Positions 25,501-33,946 of a stretch of 64,000 nucleotides of DNA are shown here, piece after piece. Under the pieces are notes generated by a model, which was not told where the DNA came from, made no database searches, and worked only from the letters and a program-made list of their open reading frames with translations. The stretch comes from VBDM01 sp964430565 (GTDB lineage Bacteria > Pseudomonadota > Gammaproteobacteria > Burkholderiales > SG8-39): NCBI GenBank assembly GCA_964430565.1, contig CAYSFD010000044.1:62001-126000 (forward strand). Reading direction: 5' to 3'. Position numbers and translations under genes: made by a program. How positions within the stretch are numbered: position 1 is the stretch's first letter; every line of letters starts with the position of its first letter.

Positions 25501-26803
25501 CGACGAATTCATCGCGGATCCCTCGCACACTACCGGCTTGAAAAGCACCTATCGACGCAAGGACGGCTCGACGTTCCCGTTCGAATCGACGCGGCACGTG
25601 CTGCGCTCGGGGGAGGGCTACATTATCGCCGCCATCTCGCGGGACATTCGCGAGCGGCTCGCCTCGGAAACGGCGCTCAAGGAGAGCAACGAGCGCTTCG
25701 ACATGGCGGTGCGCGCCACCCACGATGTCATCTGGGACAGGAATCTCCTGACCGACGAGGTGTGGTGGAACGAGAACTACGCCGAAGTGTACGGACGCGG
25801 CCAGGACGCCAAATTGCGTGGCCGCCCGTGGCGCGAAGGCCTCCATCCGGAGGACCGCGAGCGTGTGCTCGCGGGGATCGACAGCGTAATCGAGTCGGGC
25901 CGGGAGGACTGGAGCGACGAGTACCGCATCCGCTGCGGGGACGGAAGCTACGCCCAGGTGTTTGACCGCGGTCATATCATTCGCGACGGTTCCGGGCGTG
26001 CGGTGCGCATGATCGGCGCGATGGCCGACCTCACCGCCCGCAGCGCAGCGGAAGCCAAGGCGAGGAACCAGGCCCTGGAGCAGCTGGTGGCCGAGCGCAC
26101 CGCCGAGCTGGAGGGGACGACCAAGGAGCTGGAGGCGTTTTCATACTCGGTGTCCCACGACCTGCGCGCGCCGCTGCGTCACATCGATGGCTTTGCCAAG
26201 CTCGTTCTCGAGCGCGCGCACGGCGTGGACGAGACGACCGAGCGTTATCTGGGAACCATTTCCAAGGCCGCCGGAAAAATGGGCAGGCTGATCGACGATC
26301 TGCTTGCGTTTTCGCGAACCGGCCGCGCCGAGCTGCGCACCCAGAGCGTCGATCTGAGCGCGCTGGTGCGCGAGGTCCGCGAGGAATGCATGCGCGACGC
26401 AACCGGCCGGGCGATCACCTGGAAGATCAGCGAGCTGCCGCGCGTGGTGGGCGATCCAAGCCTGCTGAGGATCGCTCTGGTCAATCTGTTTTCGAACGCG
26501 GTCAAATTCACGGCGAAGCGCGAAGACGCCCTCATCGAGGTCGGTGCCCGCCCGGGGGAGCGCGGTGAGGTGATCGTCTGCGTCAAGGACAACGGCGCGG
26601 GGTATGATCCGCGTTATGCGGACAAACTCTTCGGGGTGTTCCAGCGCCTGCACCGCGAGAGCGAGTTTGATGGGACCGGCATCGGGCTTGCCACGGTGCG
26701 GCGCATCGTCACCCGGCACGGCGGGCGCGTCTGGGCGGAAGGCAAGATCGGGAGCGGCGCGAGCTTTTATATGACCCTGAAGGACAACGGAGCGAACCGA
26801 TGA
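22577..26803 (+). CDS. Giant GAF/PAS sensor histidine kinase
   Basis: 1408 residues with no transmembrane segment, so probably cytoplasmic. Approximate order: GAF 35-200, PAS 210-325, GAF 331-490, PAS 500-620, GAF 626-785, PAS 794-910, PAS 915-1030, PAS 1036-1160, HisKA 1185-1250 with SVSHDLRAPLRH (phospho-His), HATPase 1290-1405 with NLFSNAVKFT, DNGAGYDP and GTGIGLATV. The GAF units share WECGRYF-like and PDERL segments and resemble those of the three GGDEF-EAL proteins downstream. The kinase core resembles phytochrome-like kinases. The ATG at 22577 is chosen for GGGAG six bases upstream. Its stop overlaps the next gene as ATGA, which suggests that receiver is its partner. The signal is unknown; there is no obvious haem or bilin Cys/His motif. 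Confidence 0.92.
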   Translation: MQRRSEFIKPPAGNAEERLRFAARAREVMAECNRVLMRASEEPQLLQDMCRIAAEKGGYRMAWVGLVRHDDASTVEPVASTGDDSNYLASIRISWADNEFGQGPAGRAVRSGKPQTVRDISGTHPGFFRWRDVALAHGYRAAATFPLIGEGETFGVFGVHDDEPQAFESEEVALLEQLASDIAYGIGNLRRRDAQQRAEEELQQSEARFRSLTRLSADIYWEQDGQYRFTSFSDTGPDWITSGTRRSIGKRRWEMPYLNMSAEDWVAHIALLDARKPFHDLELCRLNEAGDRVWVSVSGEPVFEASGTFQGYRGVGKDISARKRDEQALRLELAVTRILDETENVSAALKAVLQTLCEAQGWNAGRYLCVDEQANVLRFLESWSISTPEVERYIDHSRQMVYSPGVGMVGRVWQSGAPLWVADVTQDKRVARSKLLMETGMRGSFAIPVSAEGKTIGVLIFTSHEIREPDERLLRAVNVICSQIGQFVQRKQAEELLRESEERFRSLTQLSSDWYWEQDDQFRFTFFSGSPAEERSGIAATSYLGKTRWELADNHTEESWARHKAMLARHEPFHDFEVSRIGPDGQRRWNLTSGAPIFDADGRFKGYRGVGKDVTERKRAEQLLRLEHSVTRTLAGSDNVSTAMKAMMRMVCETEGWECGRYFRVDTEAGVMRFAEGWGVPNEAIQGFIAGSRDLTYAPGAGVMGQVWQSGQAMWVSDISSDPRVSRSALARDAGIHGTFVFPVLSDGKMIGGLAFNSREIREPDERLMQAIQIIGSQIGQYVRRKQTDEDLVRFRAAMDASADLVLLIDRASLRYIDVNQAACRALGYGREEFLKLGPPDIFSMSREKFVQLYDRMFAGELVAPTNRGAYRCKDGSLLAVEAFPRAVRTDSGDIVVTVARDIRERLAAEETLRRFRLAMDSSADMIVLIERATMRFVDVNETSCRLLGYSREELLQMGPQDVLPESRDELERSYDEFIADPSHTTGLKSTYRRKDGSTFPFESTRHVLRSGEGYIIAAISRDIRERLASETALKESNERFDMAVRATHDVIWDRNLLTDEVWWNENYAEVYGRGQDAKLRGRPWREGLHPEDRERVLAGIDSVIESGREDWSDEYRIRCGDGSYAQVFDRGHIIRDGSGRAVRMIGAMADLTARSAAEAKARNQALEQLVAERTAELEGTTKELEAFSYSVSHDLRAPLRHIDGFAKLVLERAHGVDETTERYLGTISKAAGKMGRLIDDLLAFSRTGRAELRTQSVDLSALVREVREECMRDATGRAITWKISELPRVVGDPSLLRIALVNLFSNAVKFTAKREDALIEVGARPGERGEVIVCVKDNGAGYDPRYADKLFGVFQRLHRESEFDGTGIGLATVRRIVTRHGGRVWAEGKIGSGASFYMTLKDNGANR

Positions 26804-27231
26804 CTGATAAGCACATCCTGCTCGTCGAGGACAGCGAGAACGATATCGAGCTCACGCTCTCCGCATTCGAGAAGCGCGTCTCCAACAGCGTGGTCGTGGC
26901 GCGCGACGGCGCAGAAGGGCTGGACTATGTCTTTCGCCGCGGCGCCTTCGCCGGGCGCGCAACCGATGACCCGGTGCTGGTGATGCTGGATCTTAAATTG
27001 CCCAAGATCGACGGGCTGGAAGTGCTGCGGACCATCAAGGCCGATCCCGTGCTCAAGATTATCCCGATAGTGGTTCTGACTTCCTCGCGCGAGCAAAGCG
27101 ACTTGGTCGAGAGCTACAGACTCGGGGTCAATGCCTACGTGGTCAAGCCCGTCGAGTTCGAGAAGTTCATCGACGCAGTAAAGCAGCTCGGGCTGTTCTG
27201 GATGCTGGTCAACGAGCCGCCGCTTCGCTGA
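26800..27231 (+). CDS. Single-domain response regulator (Rcp1-like)
   Basis: 143 residues, one receiver domain. HILLVEDSENDIELT supplies the acidic pair, VMLDLKLPKIDGLE the phospho-accepting Asp, VVLTSS the Thr/Ser, and NAYVVKPVEF the Lys. The extended loop FRRGAFAGRATDDP between helix 2 and strand 3 is typical of the Rcp1 subgroup that pairs with phytochrome-type kinases. It overlaps the giant kinase by four bases. It has no output domain, so it should act by protein contact or as a phosphate shuttle. Confidence 0.9.
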   Translation: MTDKHILLVEDSENDIELTLSAFEKRVSNSVVVARDGAEGLDYVFRRGAFAGRATDDPVLVMLDLKLPKIDGLEVLRTIKADPVLKIIPIVVLTSSREQSDLVESYRLGVNAYVVKPVEFEKFIDAVKQLGLFWMLVNEPPLR

Positions 27232-27234
27232 CGC

Positions 27235-28326
27235 ATGCTCACGCCGCTCAAGCTGCTGATTCTCGAGGATCACGCGCTGGACGCGGAACTCGAAGTGGGG
27301 CAGCTCCAGGCCGCCGGCTACGAATGCGACTGGCGACGGGTGCAGACCCGTGAGGAATTCGAGGCGTGTCTGGATCGGGCCGATTTCGAGTTGATCCTCG
27401 CCGACTACGATCTTCCGAGTTTCGACGGTCTGAGCGCGCTCGGCCTGGTGAGGGAGCGCGGCCTGGAAACTCCCTTCGTCCTGGTCTCCGGCACGATCGG
27501 CGAGGAACGCGCCATCGAGAGCGTCAAGAAGGGTGCCACCGACTACGTGTTGAAGGGAAGGCTCGAACGCCTTGCGCCGGTGGTCGCCCGGGCCTTGCAC
27601 GAACGCCGGCAGCTGGCCGAGCGCAGGGAAGCGCAGCAAGCGCTGCAGGACGCCCACCGCAGGTTGCAGGCGCTTTCGGCGCGCCTGCTCCAGGTCGCGG
27701 AAGCCGAGCGCCGCCGCATCGCGCGCGATCTGCACGACAGTGTCGGGCAATTGCTGACCGCGGTGAAACTGCGCCTCGCGAGCCTCAGTCCCTCGTCTGC
27801 CGATTACGCGTCGCTGCGAAACGAGTGCGTCGCCACGATCGATGAAGCGCTCGAGCAGGTGCGTCGCATGGCGCGCGATTTGAGACCGTCGCAGCTCGAT
27901 GATCTTGGGTTGGTGCCGGCGCTGCGCTCGCACCTCGACCAGCAGGCGGGCAGCGCCGGATTCAAGGCGTATTTCCTGCACCAGTTGGTGCCTGCGTTTC
28001 TCTCCTCGGAGATCGAGACCACGTGCTTTCGCATCGCCCAGGAGGCGCTGACCAACGTCGCGCGTCACGCCCAAGCGAGCGATGTGTGGGTGACCCTCGC
28101 CGGCACGGAGGCCGAATTGCATCTGGAGGTGCGCGACAACGGGCGGGGTTTCGATGTCGCGGCGGCGCGACGGGGAGCGACCGCCGGCCGGAGCATGGGC
28201 CTGCTCAATATGGAAGAGCGCGCGACCCTCGCCGGCGGGAGGCTGGCGCTCGACTCGGCGCCGGGGCGCGAGACCCGCTTGAACCTTACGCTCCCCCTGA
28301 TTCGCGGGAGTGCGGGACAGGCATGA
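27235..28326 (+). CDS. Receiver-histidine kinase hybrid (NarX/HisKA_3 type)
   Basis: 363 residues. The N-terminal receiver, ~5-120, has LLILEDHALDAE and LILADYDLPSFDGL with the phospho-Asp. After a coiled-coil linker comes HisKA_3, ~155-225, with ERRRIARDLHDSVGQLL and its phospho-His, then a HATPase, ~265-355, with EALTNVARHAQAS and DNGRGFD. It has no membrane segment. An upstream kinase could phosphorylate the receiver and so tune the kinase, which would in turn act on the LuxR-type regulator that overlaps it by ATGA. This is inferred from gene order. Confidence 0.92.
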   Translation: MLTPLKLLILEDHALDAELEVGQLQAAGYECDWRRVQTREEFEACLDRADFELILADYDLPSFDGLSALGLVRERGLETPFVLVSGTIGEERAIESVKKGATDYVLKGRLERLAPVVARALHERRQLAERREAQQALQDAHRRLQALSARLLQVAEAERRRIARDLHDSVGQLLTAVKLRLASLSPSSADYASLRNECVATIDEALEQVRRMARDLRPSQLDDLGLVPALRSHLDQQAGSAGFKAYFLHQLVPAFLSSEIETTCFRIAQEALTNVARHAQASDVWVTLAGTEAELHLEVRDNGRGFDVAAARRGATAGRSMGLLNMEERATLAGGRLALDSAPGRETRLNLTLPLIRGSAGQA

Positions 28327-28976
28327 CGCCGGTTCGGGTCCTTCTCGCCGACGACCACGCGTTAGTGCGGGCCGGAATAAGCGCGCTCCTGAACGGTCTG
28401 GAAGGCGTCACCGTCGTGGCCGAGGCAGGCAACGGCGGCGAGGTGATGGATCTGGCGCGTATCCATCGTCCGGACGTCGTGTTGCTCGACATCTCGATGC
28501 CCGGCCTGAACGGACTGGATGCGAGCGCGCAGCTCAAGCAGGAGTTGCCCGAGGTGCGCGTAGTGATCCTGTCCATGCACGCCAACGAGGAATACGTGCT
28601 GCGGGCGCTGAGCTCCGGGGCCGTGGGCTACCTGCTCAAGGATTCGGCGATCGCCGAGCTCGAACTCGCGCTGAAAGCCGTGATGCAGGGCGAGACCTAT
28701 CTCAGCCCGCCAATCTCGAAGCAGGTCGTCGAGGGGTACGTCCAGAGAGTCGGGGACCGGCGGCCCGGAGCGGACAATCTCACCGCGCGCCAGAGTCAAG
28801 TGCTGCAGCTCATCGCCGAGGGCCACAGCACCAAGGAAATCGCGTTTCGGCTCGAGCTTTCGGTCAAGACCGTCGAAACCCATCGCGCGCAGTTGATGGA
28901 GCGGCTCCAGATCCGCGACATCGCCGGCCTGGTGAAGTACGCGATCCGCAACGGCCTTGTTACGACGGGAAAGTAA
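28323..28976 (+). CDS. NarL/LuxR-family response regulator
   Basis: 217 residues. The receiver, 1-125, has VLLADDHALVRAG, VVLLDISMPGLNGLD with the phospho-Asp, and GAVGYLLKDS with the Lys. The C-terminal LuxR-type helix-turn-helix, ~150-215, reads LTARQSQVLQLIAEGHSTKE and SVKTVETHRAQLMERL. It is the probable transcriptional output of the four-gene operon from 22577. The start overlaps the hybrid kinase stop as ATGA. Targets are unknown. Confidence 0.94.
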   Translation: MTPVRVLLADDHALVRAGISALLNGLEGVTVVAEAGNGGEVMDLARIHRPDVVLLDISMPGLNGLDASAQLKQELPEVRVVILSMHANEEYVLRALSSGAVGYLLKDSAIAELELALKAVMQGETYLSPPISKQVVEGYVQRVGDRRPGADNLTARQSQVLQLIAEGHSTKEIAFRLELSVKTVETHRAQLMERLQIRDIAGLVKYAIRNGLVTTGK

Positions 28977-29204
28977 TTGTCTTTGCAATCATAGGTATTC
29001 CTGTGCGGTTCTTCCCAGGAACCGGATGCAACATGAGGGTTCCTCCTCATCCCCATGAGCTCGCTTTCCCAGTTTTGAGACGGCCTCTAGGGTATTTGGA
29101 GTAGGACATTCAGGTCTAGCCTGATTGGCCCGGCTGTGTCGCTTCTCTAAGCTTCCTCGCGTCAAGTTCCGCGGATGTCTTTCCGCCCGCCCCGGGAGAG
29201 TACG

Positions 29205-29591
29205 TTGAAGCGCATCAGGGTCATGGTTGTCGACGACAACCCGCAGTTTGCAAGCGCCGCGGCGCAGTTTCTCGCCCGCAATGATTTCGAGGTGCTGGCG
29301 AACGCGCACTCCGGCGGCGAGGCGCTCGCGCGCGCGGATAGCGAGCAGCCGGACCTCATGCTTATCGATATCAGCATGCCGGGGCTGAACGGATTGGCCG
29401 TGGCTTCCCTGATCAAGGCGAGAGCGGACCCGCCCAGAATCGTGATGATGACGCTCGACGCCAGCGAAGGGCATCGTCGCGGTGCAGTCGCCGCAGGTGC
29501 GGATGGATTTCTGGCCAAAAGCGATTTCGCGCGCGACCTGCGCGACCTGGTCGATGCGCTGTTTGGCGCTGGCGCGACGCTACGCTCATGA
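29205..29591 (+). CDS. Single-domain response regulator
   Basis: 128 residues from a TTG with GGGAG upstream. An ATG at 29175 would add ten residues but has no ribosome binding site. MVVDDNPQF, LMLIDISMPGLNGL with the phospho-Asp, VMMTLD and GADGFLAKSDF with the Lys make up a full receiver. There is no output domain. The stop overlaps the ATG of the first GGDEF-EAL protein as ATGA, so it probably works with that protein. Confidence 0.87.
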   Translation: MKRIRVMVVDDNPQFASAAAQFLARNDFEVLANAHSGGEALARADSEQPDLMLIDISMPGLNGLAVASLIKARADPPRIVMMTLDASEGHRRGAVAAGADGFLAKSDFARDLRDLVDALFGAGATLRS

Positions 29592-32500
29592 AAAAAACTG
29601 CCGACATGCGCGGAACGATCCGCTCCAAGCGCAATCTCGAAGAGCGCATACAGAGGCTCGAGCATGCAGTCAACCGCCATATTGCCGAGGCGGACAGCGC
29701 AGCCACGGCCCTCAAGGCCACGATACGCGACCTCTGCGAGGCAGAAGCTTGGGAGTGCGGCCGCTACTTTCGCTGGGACGCTGTGTCCGGGCTGCTGCGC
29801 TTCAGCGGCGCATGGTGCGTCCCGATCGCCGCGGCCGAGCAGTTTATCGAGAACTCGCGTGACCTCACTTATGCTCCCGGTGTCGGACTGGCGGGTCGGG
29901 TGTGGCAATCGGGGCAAGCGCTGTGGGTTCCGGATGTGACCCAGGACCCTCGAGTCGCGCAGTTCGGGCTTGCCCTTAAATCCGACATACACGGCGCCTT
30001 TATCTTTCCGATCGTCGCCGACGGATCAGCAATCGGCGTGCTCAGTTTCAGCAGCCGGGAAGTCCGCGAGCCGGACGAGCGGATGCTGCAGGCGGTGCGC
30101 GTGATTGGCAGCCAGATCGGCCAGTTCCTGCGCCGCAAGGAGGCCGAGGACGCGCTGCGCGGGAGCGAAGAGCGTTTCCGCCGCCTGACGTTGCTGTCCT
30201 CGGATATCTATTGGGAGCAGGACGATCAGTATCGCTTCATGTCTTTTTCCGAAACGGGCCCGGAGTGGATCAAGAAACGGGCGATCGGCAAGAAGCGCTG
30301 GGAGCTGAACTACCTCAACATGCGCGCGGACGATTGGGCCGCACACATGTCCCTGCTGGAGGCGCGCCGCCCGTTCCGCGACCTGGAGCTGTGCCGACTG
30401 GACCAGTCGGGCCGGAGATCCTGGGTGAGCGCGAGCGGCGAAGCGGTATTCGACGCCTCCGGCGCCTTCCAGGGCTACCGGGGCGTGGGCAGGGACATCA
30501 CCGCGCGCAAGCGCGCCGAGCAATTACTCGCGCTGGAGCACGTGGTCAACCTGTCCATTGCCGGGGCCGAAAGCGAGTCGATAGCGGTGCGCGCCGCTAT
30601 CCGCGCCATATGCGAAAAGGAGAGCTGGGAATGTGGCCGGTACTGGCGCGTGGACGAGAAGGCCGGGGTGCTGCGCTTTGGCGAGGCCTGGAGCGTCCCG
30701 GGTTCGAAATTCGATGAGTTTCTTGAACAGTGGCGCGCCGTGGTTTATCGCCCCGGCGAGGGTTTGGCGGGCAAGGCGTGGCAGTCGGGGGAGCCGCAGT
30801 GGGCCGCCGACATCACCCAGGACGCTCGCCTTGAGCAGAAATTGCTCGCCCTGCGAAGCGGCATGCGCGGCGTGTTCGCCTTTCCGGTGATATCGGGAGG
30901 CAATCCGATCGGCGTACTCGTCTTCAACAGCCGCGAAGTCCGCGAACGTCAGGAAGAGCTGGTTCAGGCGATACGCGCGATCGGCAGCCAGATGGGCCAG
31001 TTTCTGAAGCGCAAGCAGGCCGAGGAGGCAGTGCGGGAGTTGATGCTGAACGTCGCCCGGGGCGTGTCGGCCACGACAGGCGAGCCTTTCTTCCATTCGC
31101 TGGTCCGGCACCTATCGAGTGCGCTCGGTGCAGACTTCGCCTTCGTCGGCGAGCTCGATCCGGAGGATCCGGGTTCGGTGCGCACCGTTGCCGCCCAAGC
31201 CGACGGCGTGCCCGTAGAGAATTTCAGATACAAGCTTCACGGATCACCCTGTGAGACTGTCGTCGGGCAGCGGGTATGCGTTTACCCGAGCGAGGTATAC
31301 AAGAGCTTTCCCGAGGACACGCCCCTCGCGCAGAAGCACATCGAGGCGTACGTGGGGGCGCCGCTCACCGGTGCCTCGGGCCAGCCGCTTGGGCTGATCG
31401 TCGTGATGTTTCGCAGCCCGCTGCGCGAAACCGCGCTCGCCCAGAGCCTGCTGCAGATCTTCGCGGCGCGCGCCGCGAGCGAGCTCGAGCGCGTGCATCA
31501 TGTCACCGCGCTCGAACACCAAGCGCAGCAACAGCGTCTGGTGGCCGAGTTGGGCCAGCAGGCGCTTGCAAGTACCGACCTCGCGAAGGTTCTGAACCGG
31601 GCAGTGGAGCTGGTTTCGACGATGCTGAAGGCCGAGTACTGCAACGTTCTGGAGCTCGACTCCGAAGGCAAGCTGCTGATGTTCAAGGCCGCGGTCGGCT
31701 GGCCCGCCGAGTGGGTCGGACGCCGCACGGTGCCGCTCGGGCCGGGCGGCTACGCCGAATACGCCCTGTCGCATGGCGAACCTCTCGTCATCGAGGACCA
31801 CCGCCGGGATACGCGTTTCGTCGATTCCCCATTGCTGTCCGAATTCGGCATCCGCAGCAGCATGCGTGCGCCCATTGGGACCCAAGGAGCTTTCGGTATC
31901 CTCGCGGTGCACACCGCGCTACTGCGACGCTTCACCGAAGACGAGGTGAACTTCCTGCGCAACATCGCCAATACCCTGGCGGTGGCGATCGAGCGCAAGA
32001 AATCCGAGGAGCAGCTCGCGTACCTCGCGCAATTCGACTCGCTCACCGGCCTGCCCAACCGGCACTTGTTCCAAGACCGGCTGGCGCAGAGCATGGCGCA
32101 GGCCAAGCGCAGCGGACAACCCATGGCGGTGCTGTTCATCGATCTTGACCGCTTCAAGCGGGTGAACGACACGCTCGGGCACAGCGCCGGAGACAAGCTG
32201 CTCAAGGAGGCGGCGGAGCGGGTCGAGCAGTGCGTGCGTAGCGGCGACACCGTGGGACGCTTCGGCGGGGACGAGTTCGGCGTGATCCTCACCGACTTGA
32301 GCGCGACCGGCGACGCGGGCCTGGTGGGGCAGAAGGTCATCGGAGCCCTGGAGCGACCGTTCAATTTGGAGGGAACAGAGACTTACGTGTCCGCGAGCAT
32401 CGGCATCACCGTGTTTCCGGCCGACGGCGACGAAGCGGGCGGCCTGATCATGAACGCGGATGCCGCGATGTACCGGGCCAAGGAACAGGGCCGCAACAAC

Positions 32501-33760
32501 TACCAGTATTTCACGCGCGAGATGAACGAGCGAGCGACGCAACGCGCACAGATGGAGGCGGCATTGCGCCGGGCGATCGAGCGCAAGGAATTCCTGTTGT
32601 ACTACCAGCCCAAGGTCGACCTGGAAAGCGGGGATATCTGCGGCCTGGAGGCGCTGCTGCGCTGGCAGCATCCGGACAAGGGGATCGTGCTTCCGAGGGA
32701 AATCATTCCGGTGTTGGAAGACACGGGTCTGATCGTTCCGGTGGGCGAGTGGGTGATGCGGGAAGTGTGTCGCCAAGCCCAAGCGTGGCGGAAGGCCGGA
32801 ATCGCGGTCCCGCCGATCGCGATCAATCTGTCGGCTCGCCAGTTCCAGCAGAAGGAGCTGGAGGCGACCGTGCGCGGCATCTTGAGTGAAACGGGGGTCG
32901 ATCCTTCGCTGATCCAGTTCGAGCTCACCGAATCGCTGCTCATGGAAGAGCCCGATGCCGCCGCGCTCACCCTGCGCGGGCTGAAGGAGTCCGGGGTGAA
33001 GATCTCGGTGGACGATTTCGGCACCGGCTACTCGAGTCTTGCGTACCTGAAGCGCTTCCCCATCGACGCGCTCAAGATCGACCGCGCGTTCATCCGCGAC
33101 ATCACCACCGACCCGGAGGACGCCGCGATCGCGCTGGCGATCATCGGCCTTGCGCACAGCTTGAAGCTGAAGGTAATCGCAGAGGGCGTGGAGACCGAGG
33201 GCCAGCTCAATTTCCTTTCCACCCACGCCTGCGACGAGATGCAGGGTTACTATTTCGCCAGGCCGATCGCACCCGCCGAGATCGAAGCCAAGCTGCGCGA
33301 GGGTTGGCGGCTGCAACTTTCGGAGGGTAGCGTTCCGGACAAGCCGGCGGTGCTGCTGCTCGACGACAGCGAGCAGGATCTGCTCCTGCTGGAGGGGATC
33401 CTGCGCTCCGATGGGTTCCCCGTGCTGACGACGACCGACCCGAAGCGCGCCTTCGAGCTGCTCGCCGGGCATCCCATCAGCGTCGTCATCTCCGACAACG
33501 GCATGCCGGGGCTGACCGGGGTGGAGTTCCTCGGGCACGTGAGAAAACTCTATCCCGAGGTCGTGCGCATTCTCGCGACCGGCGCACACGACCCCGAGGC
33601 GATCGCCGGCGCCGTCAACGAAGCCGGCATCCATAAGTTCTTGTCGAAGGATTGGGACAGCGCGCGCCTGCGCGCTGAGGTGCGTGAAGTGCATCGCCGG
33701 CACTTCCCGACCGCCGGCGCAGAATTTCCGCGGTTCGCGTCGCAGCTTGCCGAAGGGTAG
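29588..33760 (+). CDS. GAF/PAS-GGDEF-EAL protein with C-terminal receiver
   Basis: 1390 residues, probably cytoplasmic. Approximate order: GAF 24-185, PAS 194-310, GAF 316-475, GAF 478-640, GAF 648-805, GGDEF 814-975, EAL 990-1235, receiver 1252-1375. The cyclase site is intact (GRFGGDEFG), with the inhibitory-site pattern RSGD five residues before it. The EAL domain keeps EALLRW, NLSARQF, ELTES, DDFGTGYSS, LKIDRAF and AEGVET, so both making and breaking c-di-GMP look possible. The receiver has LLLDDSEQD, VISDNGMPG with the likely phospho-Asp, and KFLSKDWD. A receiver at the C-terminus after EAL is unusual. GAF and PAS units resemble those in the neighbouring giants. Confidence 0.92.
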   Translation: MKKTADMRGTIRSKRNLEERIQRLEHAVNRHIAEADSAATALKATIRDLCEAEAWECGRYFRWDAVSGLLRFSGAWCVPIAAAEQFIENSRDLTYAPGVGLAGRVWQSGQALWVPDVTQDPRVAQFGLALKSDIHGAFIFPIVADGSAIGVLSFSSREVREPDERMLQAVRVIGSQIGQFLRRKEAEDALRGSEERFRRLTLLSSDIYWEQDDQYRFMSFSETGPEWIKKRAIGKKRWELNYLNMRADDWAAHMSLLEARRPFRDLELCRLDQSGRRSWVSASGEAVFDASGAFQGYRGVGRDITARKRAEQLLALEHVVNLSIAGAESESIAVRAAIRAICEKESWECGRYWRVDEKAGVLRFGEAWSVPGSKFDEFLEQWRAVVYRPGEGLAGKAWQSGEPQWAADITQDARLEQKLLALRSGMRGVFAFPVISGGNPIGVLVFNSREVRERQEELVQAIRAIGSQMGQFLKRKQAEEAVRELMLNVARGVSATTGEPFFHSLVRHLSSALGADFAFVGELDPEDPGSVRTVAAQADGVPVENFRYKLHGSPCETVVGQRVCVYPSEVYKSFPEDTPLAQKHIEAYVGAPLTGASGQPLGLIVVMFRSPLRETALAQSLLQIFAARAASELERVHHVTALEHQAQQQRLVAELGQQALASTDLAKVLNRAVELVSTMLKAEYCNVLELDSEGKLLMFKAAVGWPAEWVGRRTVPLGPGGYAEYALSHGEPLVIEDHRRDTRFVDSPLLSEFGIRSSMRAPIGTQGAFGILAVHTALLRRFTEDEVNFLRNIANTLAVAIERKKSEEQLAYLAQFDSLTGLPNRHLFQDRLAQSMAQAKRSGQPMAVLFIDLDRFKRVNDTLGHSAGDKLLKEAAERVEQCVRSGDTVGRFGGDEFGVILTDLSATGDAGLVGQKVIGALERPFNLEGTETYVSASIGITVFPADGDEAGGLIMNADAAMYRAKEQGRNNYQYFTREMNERATQRAQMEAALRRAIERKEFLLYYQPKVDLESGDICGLEALLRWQHPDKGIVLPREIIPVLEDTGLIVPVGEWVMREVCRQAQAWRKAGIAVPPIAINLSARQFQQKELEATVRGILSETGVDPSLIQFELTESLLMEEPDAAALTLRGLKESGVKISVDDFGTGYSSLAYLKRFPIDALKIDRAFIRDITTDPEDAAIALAIIGLAHSLKLKVIAEGVETEGQLNFLSTHACDEMQGYYFARPIAPAEIEAKLREGWRLQLSEGSVPDKPAVLLLDDSEQDLLLLEGILRSDGFPVLTTTDPKRAFELLAGHPISVVISDNGMPGLTGVEFLGHVRKLYPEVVRILATGAHDPEAIAGAVNEAGIHKFLSKDWDSARLRAEVREVHRRHFPTAGAEFPRFASQLAEG

Positions 33761-33785
33761 TCTGCACCCAAGGCCAAGGAAGAAG

Positions 33786-33804
33786 AGGCGGGCCGTTCCC
33801 GCCT
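33786..33804 (+). terminator. Possible weak terminator hairpin
   Basis: AGGCGGG-CCGTT-CCCGCCT forms a 7-base stem 25 bases after the 1390-residue gene. Only a short T run follows, separated by GGCCC. Confidence 0.35.
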
Positions 33805-33946
33805 GGCCCTTTAAATCTCCTTCGCAACACCCTGCCAAACGCTGTTTGTTTCAGGTCTAATGTATCGGAGTCGGTGGGCGGCGAGGTGAGTGGCCCCGCT
33901 GCCTGGCAGAATACAGGACGGCGAACTTTGAAGGCCCCGGGGCCCG

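Noticed and set aside
31919..33838. Reverse-strand open frame of 639 codons under the GGDEF-EAL region
   Set aside because: Similar shadow frames occur under the two paralogues because the DNA there is nearly the same. The forward frame has intact catalytic motifs.
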